Positions 25,093 through 34,140 of a stretch of DNA of 64,000 nucleotides are shown piece by piece. The translations under genes and the position numbers were made by a program. The notes beneath the pieces were generated by a model. The model worked only from the letters and a program-made list of their open reading frames with translations, searched no databases and had not been told where the DNA came from. The stretch is from Oscillospiraceae bacterium (lineage in GTDB: Bacteria > Bacillota > Clostridia > Oscillospirales > Ruminococcaceae). Every line of letters starts with the position of its first letter. Positions within the stretch are counted from its first letter, which is position 1. The DNA lies in the NCBI GenBank assembly GCA_902362965.1, contig CABIYQ010000008.1, positions 1 to 64,000 of the forward strand, given 5' to 3'.

Positions 25093-28000
25093 ATGGATAA
25101 TACTAAAACATTACATCTTAATTTGAGTATGTCACCCAGAGCGATAGACGAATTGAAACAGTACAGTAATGTAAAATACAATTCAAAATATGAACTGCCT
25201 TTAATAATGTTTCCGGATAATAAGACCTTTGAGATTACCGCCGCTGTTATTGACGGTAAGACAGTATGTCTGGGATTTATTTTTGACGGCAAAAATATTG
25301 TACTTTCAGGAGGCTTGGAGCACAATAATTTTTTCTGTACATCTGTGACAGATAAAACCATAACTGACGGAAGAAAACTGAATCTTGTTTTTTTACAGGA
25401 AAAAAGTGAAGATTTTACATATATAAATGAAGAAATCAAGCAGCGGTTTGCGATGTGGTACGATTATATTGAATCAATGCAGAAAAAGGCTGAACAAAAT
25501 TCATATAAATTTACATGCGACAGTGCTGAAGTGAAAAACGAAAAAATAATTATTATTACAAGTAATTTGAAACCTAGTGCAGTTATACGTAATCTTAGCG
25601 TTGGTTTTTTAGATGAAAAAAATCAGCCTTCATGGGGATTCGGTAAGGTTGAACGGTATGAAAGCCAAGTTTTATTCATACAGCCGTTCGGCAGTGAGCT
25701 TTCAAAAATTATGTCCCGTTTGACTGCCGGAACACATTTGATTATATATGATGGGGCAGTTGATATTACATGTAAAAGAATGAAGTCCGGACTGGACAAG
25801 CTCTGTAAAGGCGAAGCTGTAAACCGCCGTCTGCCGGAATTTTTGTTTGATCCTAAAAAAGCTAATCGTGAAATCGGAGAAAATGTAATCTTAACTGTGG
25901 AAAATCTTCTTACAAAAACAATGAATCCTGAACAGATAAGCGCTGTTGAAGGGGCGCTTAATGCAGAAGATTTATATTTGATACAAGGTCCTCCCGGAAC
26001 AGGAAAAACTACCGTTATAGCTGAAATCTGCTATCAGAATGCTGTTAGAGGATTGAAAACGCTTATTGTATCACAGTCTAATCTTGCGGTTGATAATGCT
26101 ATTTCAAGGGTAATGAATCATGCAGATATAAGAGTACTGCGAAAGGGTGACGCTTTAAGGGTTGAAGAAGAAGGACTTCCGTTTGTAGAGGATAATGTTG
26201 TCAGGACATGGATTTCACAGATATCAGAAGCTACTAAGAAAATGGATAAGAATTTAACAGGTCGTCTGACGTTTTTAAAAGAATCGAAGGAACGCTTTCC
26301 TGAATTGCTGGAGCTTGCGGAAAATATTAAAGAGTTAGAGAAAAATAAGAATTTTCATGAATCACAGCTTTACTTTTTTCAGAATGTATTAGAGGACGCC
26401 AAAAAGCAGAGAGCAGATTTTTTTGAGCTTATAACCGACGCTTATGAAAATGACGATCTGGAAAAAGCAAATAAAGCAAGGGATTGTTATCCTCCTGATT
26501 TTAAATTGCCTAACAGTATTTATAATGATTTAGAAGATAAATATATGGATATTAAAGCGGATTTGGATATGATTCGTGAGTATGAAGCTGATATGAAATT
26601 TTATAATGAATATACTGAAAAATTCGTTTCTCAGTTCCGTTATATAACAGAGACGGTCAGCAGCAGAATAATTGAACGTACTGCCTATGAGGGGGTTTTT
26701 TATTATGCCGACAGAGAAATGGTTCAGTCTCTTTATGAAGAGGGGGAAAGAATACTTGATTCTGAACCTTACGGAATAAAAAGACTTATATTCGGTCATA
26801 AATGGAATCAGGTTGCTGCGATTTATTATAGACGTGCTGAAAATCTAATAATGAGCATTCAGCTTAAAACAATAAGAATATGTGACAAAATTTATAATTT
26901 AAAAACTGATAGGGAATTTACAGATAATGTTGAGTCCTTTCACTTTTGCCTTGATGCATTGGGAGAGGATTATGACGCTCAATACTACAGCTTTAAAGGT
27001 AAGTATGAAAAGATATATAATGATTGTATGAATGCAGTTCGGGATTATAAGTATTCGGTTGAGTATTTTAAAGAACATATAAAGGATGATTTTTATTCTG
27101 CCGCATTAAAGAACTTTGATTTTGAGAAAATTAATCTTGACGAACTTGAATATAATGTAAACAGATATTACAGTATTAGATATAACCGATATAAAAAATG
27201 GAAGAAGCTGCTTGATGAATGGAGAAACAGGATTTCAGACGAAAGCTCAAATAACTACAGCGAATTGAAAAAACTTTACATTGAAAATGCAAACGTTATA
27301 GGAATTACGTGTATACAAAGCGGTACAAAGGACTTTAATGAAAATTATCCGTCTTTTGACGTGGTGATAATTGACGAAGCAAGTAAAAGTACTCCTCCTG
27401 ATATTATACTCCCTATGCTTAAAGGCAGGAAAATTATTTTAGTTGGAGACCATAAACAGCTTCCGCCGTTTATTGACCAGAATGCATACGATGAAATTGA
27501 AGAAGATGATGATCAGCTGAAAAAGCTTATTAAAGTAAGTTTGTTTGAAGAACTCTATGAAAAGTCCGGAACAGATATGAGAACTATGCTTTTCAGGCAA
27601 TATCGTATGCATAAGGATATTGCGGCGCTGATAAATCAGTTTTATGTAAATACAGACGCTGGAAGACTGGAATCGCCTGCGTCTGAATTTAAACGGCATT
27701 GCTGTCAGGGACGTGGGATCAATGCTGACAATCATGTGATTTGGTATGACGTGCCTAATATAGAAAAGTATTATGAAAAGAAAAATAATAAAAGTTATTC
27801 TAATGAGTTTGAAGCTGAATGCATTAAAAAAATCCTATGTTTATTAGAAAAGAATCTGACCGATAACAATTCACATAAAAGTATAGGTATTATTACCTTT
27901 TATGATGCTCAAGTCAAGCTTATTGAGGAAAAACTGATTAATAACGGTTATTATAAGCGATTCGGACATATAACTTTGAGAATTGGTTCAGTGGACCGTT

Positions 28001-28590
28001 TTCAGGGTATGGAAGAAGATATAATTTTAATAAGCTTTGCTAGAAATAATAATGAGCACGCCATAGGTTTTGCCAGAGACAGTCGCAGAATTAATGTGGC
28101 TTTGTCAAGAGCTAAGGAACTTTTAATTATTGTAGGAAGTTCGGATAACTTTATTAAATCAGGTAATAATGAAACATCTAAAATGTTTGAAACTGTTTAT
28201 AATATAATTAAAAAGCTGGACGGACTGAAAAACGCTGAAGATCTGCCTGAATTATATGTTAATTCTGATAGTAATGATAATAATTTCGAAACATCGGCAT
28301 ATGAATCTTCAATTTATCAGAATTATAATGATGAAACAGAATACGGTAATAATGAAAATAACATAAATATTCTGGATTATTTTATACTTAAAGCAGCTTT
28401 GGAATTTAAAAACGAGTATCTTTCCGTTAAAAATATTTCTAATGTTTTGGGAATAGCTCCAGTGTTTATAAAAAACAGAGTTCAGTATCTGAAGAAAGAG
28501 AATCTTATAGAATACCGGAATCAATTGATACAGATAAAACCACATGGTGAGGAAGCATTAAATTGTACAGTTGAAATTTATAAACAATAG
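25093..28590 (+). CDS. SF1 (Upf1/Dna2-like) helicase of unknown role
   Basis: This is an 1165-residue superfamily 1 helicase. The first 280 residues are unique. Walker A is QGPPGTGKTTV (about 298), motif Ia SQSNLAVDNAI, Walker B IIDEASKSTP (about 759), motif III LVGDHKQLPPF, motif IV LFRQYRMHKDIAALIN, motif V DRFQGMEEDIILISFAR and motif VI RRINVALSRAKELLIIVG. About 400 residues of charged, probably coiled-coil sequence lie between motif Ia and Walker B. The last 75 residues look like a winged helix. It stands alone with its own promoter and terminator. It could act on stalled nucleic acid or in defence; no nuclease partner is present. Confidence 0.85.
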   Translation: MDNTKTLHLNLSMSPRAIDELKQYSNVKYNSKYELPLIMFPDNKTFEITAAVIDGKTVCLGFIFDGKNIVLSGGLEHNNFFCTSVTDKTITDGRKLNLVFLQEKSEDFTYINEEIKQRFAMWYDYIESMQKKAEQNSYKFTCDSAEVKNEKIIIITSNLKPSAVIRNLSVGFLDEKNQPSWGFGKVERYESQVLFIQPFGSELSKIMSRLTAGTHLIIYDGAVDITCKRMKSGLDKLCKGEAVNRRLPEFLFDPKKANREIGENVILTVENLLTKTMNPEQISAVEGALNAEDLYLIQGPPGTGKTTVIAEICYQNAVRGLKTLIVSQSNLAVDNAISRVMNHADIRVLRKGDALRVEEEGLPFVEDNVVRTWISQISEATKKMDKNLTGRLTFLKESKERFPELLELAENIKELEKNKNFHESQLYFFQNVLEDAKKQRADFFELITDAYENDDLEKANKARDCYPPDFKLPNSIYNDLEDKYMDIKADLDMIREYEADMKFYNEYTEKFVSQFRYITETVSSRIIERTAYEGVFYYADREMVQSLYEEGERILDSEPYGIKRLIFGHKWNQVAAIYYRRAENLIMSIQLKTIRICDKIYNLKTDREFTDNVESFHFCLDALGEDYDAQYYSFKGKYEKIYNDCMNAVRDYKYSVEYFKEHIKDDFYSAALKNFDFEKINLDELEYNVNRYYSIRYNRYKKWKKLLDEWRNRISDESSNNYSELKKLYIENANVIGITCIQSGTKDFNENYPSFDVVIIDEASKSTPPDIILPMLKGRKIILVGDHKQLPPFIDQNAYDEIEEDDDQLKKLIKVSLFEELYEKSGTDMRTMLFRQYRMHKDIAALINQFYVNTDAGRLESPASEFKRHCCQGRGINADNHVIWYDVPNIEKYYEKKNNKSYSNEFEAECIKKILCLLEKNLTDNNSHKSIGIITFYDAQVKLIEEKLINNGYYKRFGHITLRIGSVDRFQGMEEDIILISFARNNNEHAIGFARDSRRINVALSRAKELLIIVGSSDNFIKSGNNETSKMFETVYNIIKKLDGLKNAEDLPELYVNSDSNDNNFETSAYESSIYQNYNDETEYGNNENNINILDYFILKAALEFKNEYLSVKNISNVLGIAPVFIKNRVQYLKKENLIEYRNQLIQIKPHGEEALNCTVEIYKQ

Positions 28591-28614
28591 TAAAAAGGTA
28601 TTATGCGGATAAGC

Positions 28615-28639
28615 AAGCGGACAGTTTGTCCGCTTTTTT
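28615..28639 (+). terminator. Terminator after the helicase
   Basis: AAGCGGACA (28615-28623) pairs with TGTCCGCTT (28627-28635), followed by T residues. Bases 28640-28783 hold nothing I recognise. Confidence 0.85.
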
Positions 28640-28783
28640 GTTTCAAATTTCTGCTGTGAAAAATCATACTGTTTATGAAACAGATTCAGTGAACCGTTTC
28701 CAAGAATTTAAAGATATTTGCCGCCTGAGAGGTGCAGGATATTGTCTTTGGATATAAATTTATAAAAGTTTTATTTTTGCTCG

Positions 28784-28812
28784 TTGACTTTTTTATTTAT
28801 TTGGTATATAAT
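28784..28812 (+). promoter_or_regulatory. SigA promoter of the HAAS-DUF4097 operon
   Basis: TTGACT (28784-28789), 17 bases, TATAAT (28807-28812). The leader to 28953 is about 135 bases, AT-rich and without a clear fold. Confidence 0.7.
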
Positions 28813-28952
28813 ATAAATTGGTATTGTGTAATGTCATGTGAAATGTATGTATATGCATTGTGCGGATAAATCTTAGATGTTATGATATTCATTATGGCGA
28901 AGAATAATATATAATAGATAGAACATATATAACAAGGGAGAAACAGCGTAAA

Positions 28953-29555
28953 ATGACAAAGTATGATTATCTTTCAAAACTTAAAGCTTATCTTCATCCG
29001 CTTCCGGCAAAGGAGCGTAATGCAGCTCTGAGGTATTATGATAAATATTTTACTGACGCCGGACCCGAAAACGAATATAATGTTATTAAAAATCTTGGAA
29101 GTCCCAAAGAACTGGCAGAAAAAATTTTAAAGAATAAGAATACTATTTCAGGTATGCTTAATCAGACAAGGTCAAATGTAAAAAAAGCTAAAGGGAAAAT
29201 GACTAAATCTCAGAGGAGAACAGCTTTATTAATGACAATACTGCTATTTCCTGTGTGGGGAGGAGTCACGCTGATCATTGCGTTAGCAGCTACTGCACTC
29301 TTTATAGCTGCCGCCGGAATACTTCTGCTTATGGCAGTTGCAGGAATTGTTTTATTTTGTATGAGCATACCTTACATAAGCAATAATACTTCAGTGGGTT
29401 TATTTTTTATGGGAACCGGAATGGTGATGGCTAGTGCGGCTGTACTTTTATTTGTTCCGGTGATGAATTTGGTTTTTTATATTTTCAAATTAACTGTTAA
29501 AAGTCTTATTTTATTATTTAATAAATTAATTGGCAGAAAGGCGGTTAAGGTATGA
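28953..29555 (+). CDS. HAAS/DUF1700-type membrane protein
   Basis: This 200-residue protein has an N-terminal helical HAAS domain (about 1-65: KYDYLSKLKAYLHPLPAKER then ALRYYDKYFTDAG and LGSPKELAEKIL). Three or four membrane helices follow at about 90-115, 118-140, 145-165 and 168-190. HAAS proteins typically pair with a PadR regulator and a DUF4097 protein and are thought to sense envelope state or pass signals. GGGAG precedes the ATG. It overlaps the next gene by four bases, so the two are translationally coupled. Confidence 0.8.
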   Translation: MTKYDYLSKLKAYLHPLPAKERNAALRYYDKYFTDAGPENEYNVIKNLGSPKELAEKILKNKNTISGMLNQTRSNVKKAKGKMTKSQRRTALLMTILLFPVWGGVTLIIALAATALFIAAAGILLLMAVAGIVLFCMSIPYISNNTSVGLFFMGTGMVMASAAVLLFVPVMNLVFYIFKLTVKSLILLFNKLIGRKAVKV

Positions 29556-30424
29556 AAATAAAAAAGAAATTAAAAGTAATAATTCCCTCCGCTGTTTTAG
29601 TTGTTGGCATTGTTCTTGCTGTTATAGGACTTGCTATGGGAGCAAAGGGAGATTATGTGAAATCCTTGGAACTGACTGATTTTGAAGCAAATGTTCCTTC
29701 TTCCGGAGTCTTTAATCTTGATATAAATGTTTCTTTGGCTGATATAAATATAGTTTGTACTAATGATGTTGAGGAATTTAATATTAAGGCGGACAATATT
29801 TCAAAGCAATTTCTGGATTATTCTACTACTAATAATACTTTTAAACTCAGATATGAGACTAAAAAATGGTATCAGACAACATTTATACCCGGCTTTCTTC
29901 ATAAGCAAGGGAAAATAAATATTTATATACCCGCTTCGCTTAACTTTAAAGATGTTCAGATAAACAGCAGATACGGTTCATCTGAATTAAGCTATATTAC
30001 GGCAGAAAGAATATTTATAGACTGCGGAACAGGCAGCAGTAATATTACTAATCTTACCTGTGATTATGTTAAAATCGACAATAAGGGGGGAGGCATAAGC
30101 TGTATGAATGTTGACGCTGCTGCAGCTGATTTGACGCTGAGATCCGGAGATGCAGAGTTTTGTAATTTTGTAAGTGAATCAGTGAAGATAGAAAACAAAT
30201 TTTGTGACCTGACGCTTTCGGGTATTATTAAAGGCAATTGCAGCATAGTGTGCAGTATGGGCGATGTTAACGCTACCTTATACGGTAACGAATCTGATTA
30301 TAATTTTAATGTTCTCAAAGGCAATGTTAGTGTTAATAATATAGAAAATCCTCAAAATAAAGACGGAAAATATTATTTTAAAACAGATTGCAGTATGGGA
30401 GAAATTAATTTTATTATTGAATAA
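29552..30424 (+). CDS. DUF4097 domain protein, membrane anchored
   Basis: This 290-residue protein begins with a Lys-rich stretch and one membrane helix (about 8-28), followed by a right-handed beta-helix-like domain of the DUF4097 type outside the cell (alternating short beta-strands: NLDINVSLADINIVC, FKDVQINSRYGSSELSYI, VKIENKFCDLTLSG). It is coupled to the HAAS protein by a four-base overlap. Such pairs are common in Clostridia and lactic acid bacteria; function unknown, probably envelope stress. Confidence 0.8.
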   Translation: MKIKKKLKVIIPSAVLVVGIVLAVIGLAMGAKGDYVKSLELTDFEANVPSSGVFNLDINVSLADINIVCTNDVEEFNIKADNISKQFLDYSTTNNTFKLRYETKKWYQTTFIPGFLHKQGKINIYIPASLNFKDVQINSRYGSSELSYITAERIFIDCGTGSSNITNLTCDYVKIDNKGGGISCMNVDAAAADLTLRSGDAEFCNFVSESVKIENKFCDLTLSGIIKGNCSIVCSMGDVNATLYGNESDYNFNVLKGNVSVNNIENPQNKDGKYYFKTDCSMGEINFIIE

Positions 30425-30469
30425 AAATAATTTATTCTTTAAAAAAAAACAAAATCATAAAAAAATATA

Positions 30470-30486
30470 CTATTTTTTTAAAATAG
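30470..30486 (+). promoter_or_regulatory. Inverted repeat upstream of padR
   Basis: CTATTTT and AAAATAG are a perfect seven-base inverted repeat around TTT, ending three bases before the -35 box of padR. It is a candidate operator for PadR itself, though it is not the ATGT-N8-ACAT type known for PadR. Confidence 0.35.
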
Positions 30487-30489
30487 CTA

Positions 30490-30518
30490 TTGACAAAAAT
30501 CAATTTTTATGGTTTAAT
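30490..30518 (+). promoter_or_regulatory. SigA promoter of padR
   Basis: TTGACA (30490-30495), 17 bases, TTTAAT (30513-30518). The frame from 30490 is inside this promoter, so the gene starts later. Confidence 0.75.
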
Positions 30519-30537
30519 ATTATATAGAGGTGATATT

Positions 30538-30873
30538 GTGAAGATACAAGAAAATTTAAAACGTGGTATGACTGAATTGCTTATTCTCCATCTGTTAAAA
30601 GAAGATGACATGTATGGATATCAGTTGACTCAAGAACTTGAAAAGCGCAGCGAAGGTCTGTTTATTTTGAAGGAAGGCACGATGTACCCAAGTCTTTATC
30701 GTTTGATTGATAAAGGAATGATTTCTGACAGAAAAGAATTAATTGGTAAACGTCGTGTTAGAGTTTATTACCACATTGAGCAAGCTGGTATTGAATATCT
30801 TGATGCTATTTATGGAGAATATCTGTCTATTACAGAGGGTATTCATAAAATATTAAATTATACTGGTGAATGA
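30538..30873 (+). CDS. PadR-family transcriptional regulator
   Basis: This 111-residue protein is a PadR winged-helix repressor: LKRGMTELLILHLLKEDDMY then GYQLTQEL, LKEGTMYPSLYRLIDKGMI and RRVRVYYHIEQAGIEYL. The start is GTG at 30538 with AGAGGTGA upstream. PadR, HAAS and DUF4097 genes usually form one unit; here padR is downstream of the pair with its own promoter. It probably controls that pair and itself. Strong terminators follow. Confidence 0.88.
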   Translation: MKIQENLKRGMTELLILHLLKEDDMYGYQLTQELEKRSEGLFILKEGTMYPSLYRLIDKGMISDRKELIGKRRVRVYYHIEQAGIEYLDAIYGEYLSITEGIHKILNYTGE

Positions 30874-30912
30874 TTTATTTGGAGTATTCAATTGAATAAA
30901 TCTGCTCAAAAG

Positions 30913-30952
30913 ATAATCCCCTGAATATGTATTCAGGGGATTATTTCTTTTT
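30913..30952 (+). terminator. Terminator after padR
   Basis: ATAATCCCCTGAAT (30913-30926) pairs with ATTCAGGGGATTAT (30931-30944), then a T-rich tract. Confidence 0.85.
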
Positions 30953-30959
30953 ATATAAA

Positions 30960-30999
30960 GAACCTGCACAAAAATTTATGTAAGTACAGGTTCTTTTTT
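30960..30999. terminator. Second hairpin between padR and proS
   Basis: GAACCTG (30960-30966) pairs with CAGGTTC (30987-30993), followed by six T on the plus strand. It may end proS from the other side less efficiently. Confidence 0.55.
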
Positions 31000-31001
31000 A
31001 T

Positions 31002-32459
31002 TTAATAAGCTTTGCCCCAGTATACCATACATTTAGCAGGCTTTCCGCAGCAAACGCATTTGTCAGAGAGGTTTTCCTGTTCAAAAGGAATACAGCGTGA
31101 ACCAACGCCGGTTTTTTCCTTAACAGCGTCTTCGCAAGCTTCGTCTCCGCACCACATTGCTTTGATAAAGCCGTCTCCGTTTTGTTCAAGAGCGCTAATA
31201 ATTTCTTCAATTGTAGTGCATGAGTAGGTTTTCTTTTTTCTGTTTTCAAGAGCCTTTTGATACATTCCGTCGTGAACCTCCTGAAGCTTATCGGAAACAG
31301 CTTTACAGAATATATCAGACAGATTTTCAATGGAGACAATTGTCTTTTCACGATTATGGCGTGTTACAATAACACACTGGTTATTTTCAATGTCCTTAGG
31401 GCCTATTTCAATTCTGACAGGTACTCCTTTCATTTCATACTCTGCAAATTTCCAGCCCGGTGAATTATCGCTGTCGTCAAGCTTTGCACGTATACCGCAA
31501 GCTTTAAGACTTTCCAGAAGCTCATTAGCCTTGTCAAGTACTCCTTCTTTATGCTGAGCTATCGGAACAATAACTGCCTGTATAGGAGCTATGGCAGGAG
31601 GAAGTACAAGTCCGCTGTCGTCGCCGTGAGTCATTATTATTGCACCTATAAGACGTGTAGTAACGCCCCAGCTTGTCTGATGAGGAAATACTTTTTTATT
31701 TTCTTTATCAGTGTATTCAATATCAAAAGCTTTTGCAAAACCGTCTCCAAAATAATGTGACGTACCTGCCTGAAGAGCTTTACCGTCATGCATAAGAGCT
31801 TCAATTGCATAAGTTGAAACAGCACCTGCAAATTTGTCGCTTTCAGTTTTCTTACCTTTAACTACAGGCATTGCAAGACTTTTTTCACAGAAGTCTGCAT
31901 ACACATTAAGCATTCTTTCTGTTTCTTCAATAGCTTCTTTTGCCGTAGCATGAATGGTGTGTCCTTCCTGCCATAAAAACTCTCTTGAACGAAGGAAAGG
32001 ACGTGTTGTCTTTTCCCATCTTACAACGCTTACCCATTGATTATATAATTTTGGCAGATCACGGTAAGAGTGAATAATGTGTGAATAATGTTCACAGAAA
32101 AGTGTTTCAGAAGTAGGACGAACGCAAAGTCTGTCTTCAAGCTTTTCACTTCCGCCGTATGTGACCCATGCAACTTCAGGTGCAAATCCTTCTACATGAT
32201 CTTTTTCCTTCTGTAAAAGACTTTCGGGAATGAACATAGGCATGCACACATTTTCATGACCGGTTTCTTTAAACATTCCATCAAGTATTTTCTGAATATT
32301 TTCCCAGATTGCATAAGCATATGGTCTGATGACCATACAGCCTTTAACGCTGGTATATTCAATAAGCTCAGCTTTTTTTACAATATCGGTGTACCATTTT
32401 GCAAAATCCTCATCCATAGGAGTAATTGCTTCAACCATTTTTGAATTATTCTTTGCCAT
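31002..32459 (-). CDS. proS: Prolyl-tRNA synthetase, archaeal/eukaryotic-like short form
   Basis: This class II synthetase charges tRNA-Pro. At 485 residues it is the short type without the bacterial editing insertion. Class II motifs are visible: [16 protein letters not shown], motif 2 [35 protein letters not shown], and motif 3 with [16 protein letters not shown]. The C-terminal zinc domain has [10 protein letters not shown] and ends WGKAY, typical for this type. I start at MAKNNSKM (32459) with GGAG upstream; 50 residues further upstream in frame belong to the neighbour. It overlaps the previous small gene by 14 bases. Confidence 0.94.
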   Translation of the reverse strand: MAKNNSKMVEAITPMDEDFAKWYTDIVKKAELIEYTSVKGCMVIRPYAYAIWENIQKILDGMFKETGHENVCMPMFIPESLLQKEKDHVEGFAPEVAWVTYGGSEKLEDRLCVRPTSETLFCEHYSHIIHSYRDLPKLYNQWVSVVRWEKTTRPFLRSREFLWQEGHTIHATAKEAIEETERMLNVYADFCEKSLAMPVVKGKKTESDKFAGAVSTYAIEALMHDGKALQAGTSHYFGDGFAKAFDIEYTDKENKKVFPHQTSWGVTTRLIGAIIMTHGDDSGLVLPPAIAPIQAVIVPIAQHKEGVLDKANELLESLKACGIRAKLDDSDNSPGWKFAEYEMKGVPVRIEIGPKDIENNQCVIVTRHNREKTIVSIENLSDIFCKAVSDKLQEVHDGMYQKALENRKKKTYSCTTIEEIISALEQNGDGFIKAMWCGDEACEDAVKEKTGVGSRCIPFEQENLSDKCVCCGKPAKCMVYWGKAY

Positions 32460-32703
32460 TTTCAATATCTCCGTTTTCATTATTTTTTTCAACAGTGTCT
32501 TTTTTTTCAGGTATATCATAAATACTTTTAACTTTATATATATTATCATCCACCCTTTCGGGTTTTGGTTTAATGATTCTGGAAATAAGTTTATCAATTT
32601 TTGATGCAAGCTTCGGTGTTACTACTGCTAGTATAAAGATTAGCAGCAATATAAGAAAAAACATTGCGCAGAATTTAATCAAATAAGTAATGGTTTCACT
32701 CAT
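32446..32703 (-). CDS. Small single-pass membrane protein
   Basis: This 85-residue protein has a hydrophobic segment at about 6-32 ([20 protein letters not shown]) and a charged Lys/Glu/Asp-rich tail. AAAGGGG lies eight bases before the ATG at 32703; a GTG nine bases upstream is less likely. It overlaps the proS start by 14 bases, so translation is coupled. I do not recognise the family. Confidence 0.6.
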   Translation of the reverse strand: MSETITYLIKFCAMFFLILLLIFILAVVTPKLASKIDKLISRIIKPKPERVDDNIYKVKSIYDIPEKKDTVEKNNENGDIENGKE

Positions 32704-32795
32704 GTAATTCACCCCTTTATATCATTACTTCTTTATATTATATCATATTTTCAATAAATTTCAAGATTTTCGGAAATAATAGTCAAAGATTATTG

Positions 32796-32829
32796 ATAAA
32801 AAAGCAGCTTAGTTAATCTGAGCTGCTTT
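32796..32829 (-). terminator. Terminator of the ROK gene
   Basis: On the minus strand AAAGCAGCT and AGCTGCTTT form a hairpin followed by a T run (plus-strand A run at 32797-32802). Confidence 0.8.
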
Positions 32830-32839
32830 AATTTTTTGT

Positions 32840-34063
32840 TTATTCTTCGTACAAACCGCCTTTGTTATAAAAGTTTTCTGCTATTACTATACAGTTTCCG
32901 CCTTTGAATTCAAGATTTTCTTCAACGCAGCTTAACCGTACTTTTTTTGCTGTTTCTTCACCGCAGTAGTTTATAAGGTGTTTTTTAAAATATTCGAACA
33001 TCCAGTCATTCATATTGAAACCATGGAGTATTGTACTTCTTGTAAAAAATGCAGTTGAAATATTATTAATAAGTACTGCCAGGCATCCAAGTATTCCGTC
33101 TAAAACTTCAAGCATTTTTGCATCACCTTTAGCGGCTGCCGCACATAGGGTTTTGTAATATATTTTGTTTGCATCACCGTTTGTTATTTCCCAGAGAATC
33201 GGAGTATTTTCCTTTGAATAAATTTCACGGTATTTGTTAATTATTGCATCGTATGTCAGTTCAGCCTTGACGGAGCCGTCAGGATATCCGTCAATTTTTC
33301 TTCCGCCCGGATTAACGATCATATTTTCAACATGATTGGTATAATAAACATTCTCATTCATTATTTCATTTTCAAGGAGTATAGAGAGATTTACATGTTT
33401 TCCAAGCTGAATGAAAGCATAGTTACCCTTGCGATCTTTAACATCCTGCATTTGGTTTGCCAGTGCAAGAACGCTTGAAAGATTAGCGCAGATAACATCG
33501 AAGCCAAGTTTATCTGATAATACTTCAGTAACCGGAGTATAATCGAGTTTTCCGTCTTTAAAATATACTTTCATTTTACTGCACATATCTGTTTGTATTC
33601 CAAGTCCAAGACCAATAATTTGAGAAGAGTCAAGACAGCTGTTCTGCATAATATTTTTGCATGCTGCAGTTATATATTCAAGAATATCTTCAGCAGTCAT
33701 ATTCTCAGTAATTTTAGTGTTGGTTTTATCCATGATTTTACCGTTCAGATTTGTTAGACCTACACAGATCAATTCATCACTTATGGAAGCTCCGAATGCA
33801 AACTTAAAATTTTCGTTGATATCGATCAGAATCTTTCGTCTGCCCTTCTGAAGATTTTCCAATGAAACAGGCGCTTCGCCGACTTCGTAAAGTACGCCTT
33901 CATTGATCATTTCATTTGTTATTATCGTAACTGCTGCTCTTGTGATTTTCATAGAACTTGCAATATCGACTCTGGAAATAGGACCCGATTCTCTGATAAC
34001 TCTTAAAATTTGCATTCGGTTTCTTTTTTTCAAATCCAGTTTACTGATACCTTGTAATTCCAT
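32840..34063 (-). CDS. ROK-family transcriptional regulator
   Basis: This 407-residue regulator has an N-terminal winged helix (about 10-65: NRMQILRVIRESGPISRVDI then SMKITRAAVTIITNEMINEG) and a C-terminal ROK domain. The kinase ATP motif DxGxT is not evident, as expected for NagC/XylR-type regulators that bind sugars rather than phosphorylate them. AAGGTGG precedes the ATG. Upstream, a long inverted repeat may be its own operator. Its neighbour is a YfhO-type protein, so it may regulate cell-envelope sugar genes, but no sugar operon is adjacent. Confidence 0.85.
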   Translation of the reverse strand: MELQGISKLDLKKRNRMQILRVIRESGPISRVDIASSMKITRAAVTIITNEMINEGVLYEVGEAPVSLENLQKGRRKILIDINENFKFAFGASISDELICVGLTNLNGKIMDKTNTKITENMTAEDILEYITAACKNIMQNSCLDSSQIIGLGLGIQTDMCSKMKVYFKDGKLDYTPVTEVLSDKLGFDVICANLSSVLALANQMQDVKDRKGNYAFIQLGKHVNLSILLENEIMNENVYYTNHVENMIVNPGGRKIDGYPDGSVKAELTYDAIINKYREIYSKENTPILWEITNGDANKIYYKTLCAAAAKGDAKMLEVLDGILGCLAVLINNISTAFFTRSTILHGFNMNDWMFEYFKKHLINYCGEETAKKVRLSCVEENLEFKGGNCIVIAENFYNKGGLYEE

Positions 34064-34101
34064 TTAATTTACCACCTTTTTTCTTATTTTTTATATTTCA
34101 C

Positions 34102-34140
34102 AGCTGATATAATTATGAGAGGACAAATTATATAACAGCT
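34102..34140. promoter_or_regulatory. Inverted repeat between yfhO-like gene and ROK regulator
   Basis: AGCTGATATAATT (34102-34114) and AATTATATAACAGCT (34126-34140) are arms of an interrupted inverted repeat with half-sites AGCTG-N1/3-TATAATT. It lies just upstream of the ROK gene and contains a TATAAT on the minus strand, so it may be an autoregulatory operator; it may also help terminate the upstream gene. Confidence 0.4.

Noticed and set aside
32460..32609. N-terminal extension of ProRS by 50 residues
   Set aside because: The extension is frame-shifted reading of the small membrane protein gene and lacks homology; GGAG precedes the ATG at 32459.
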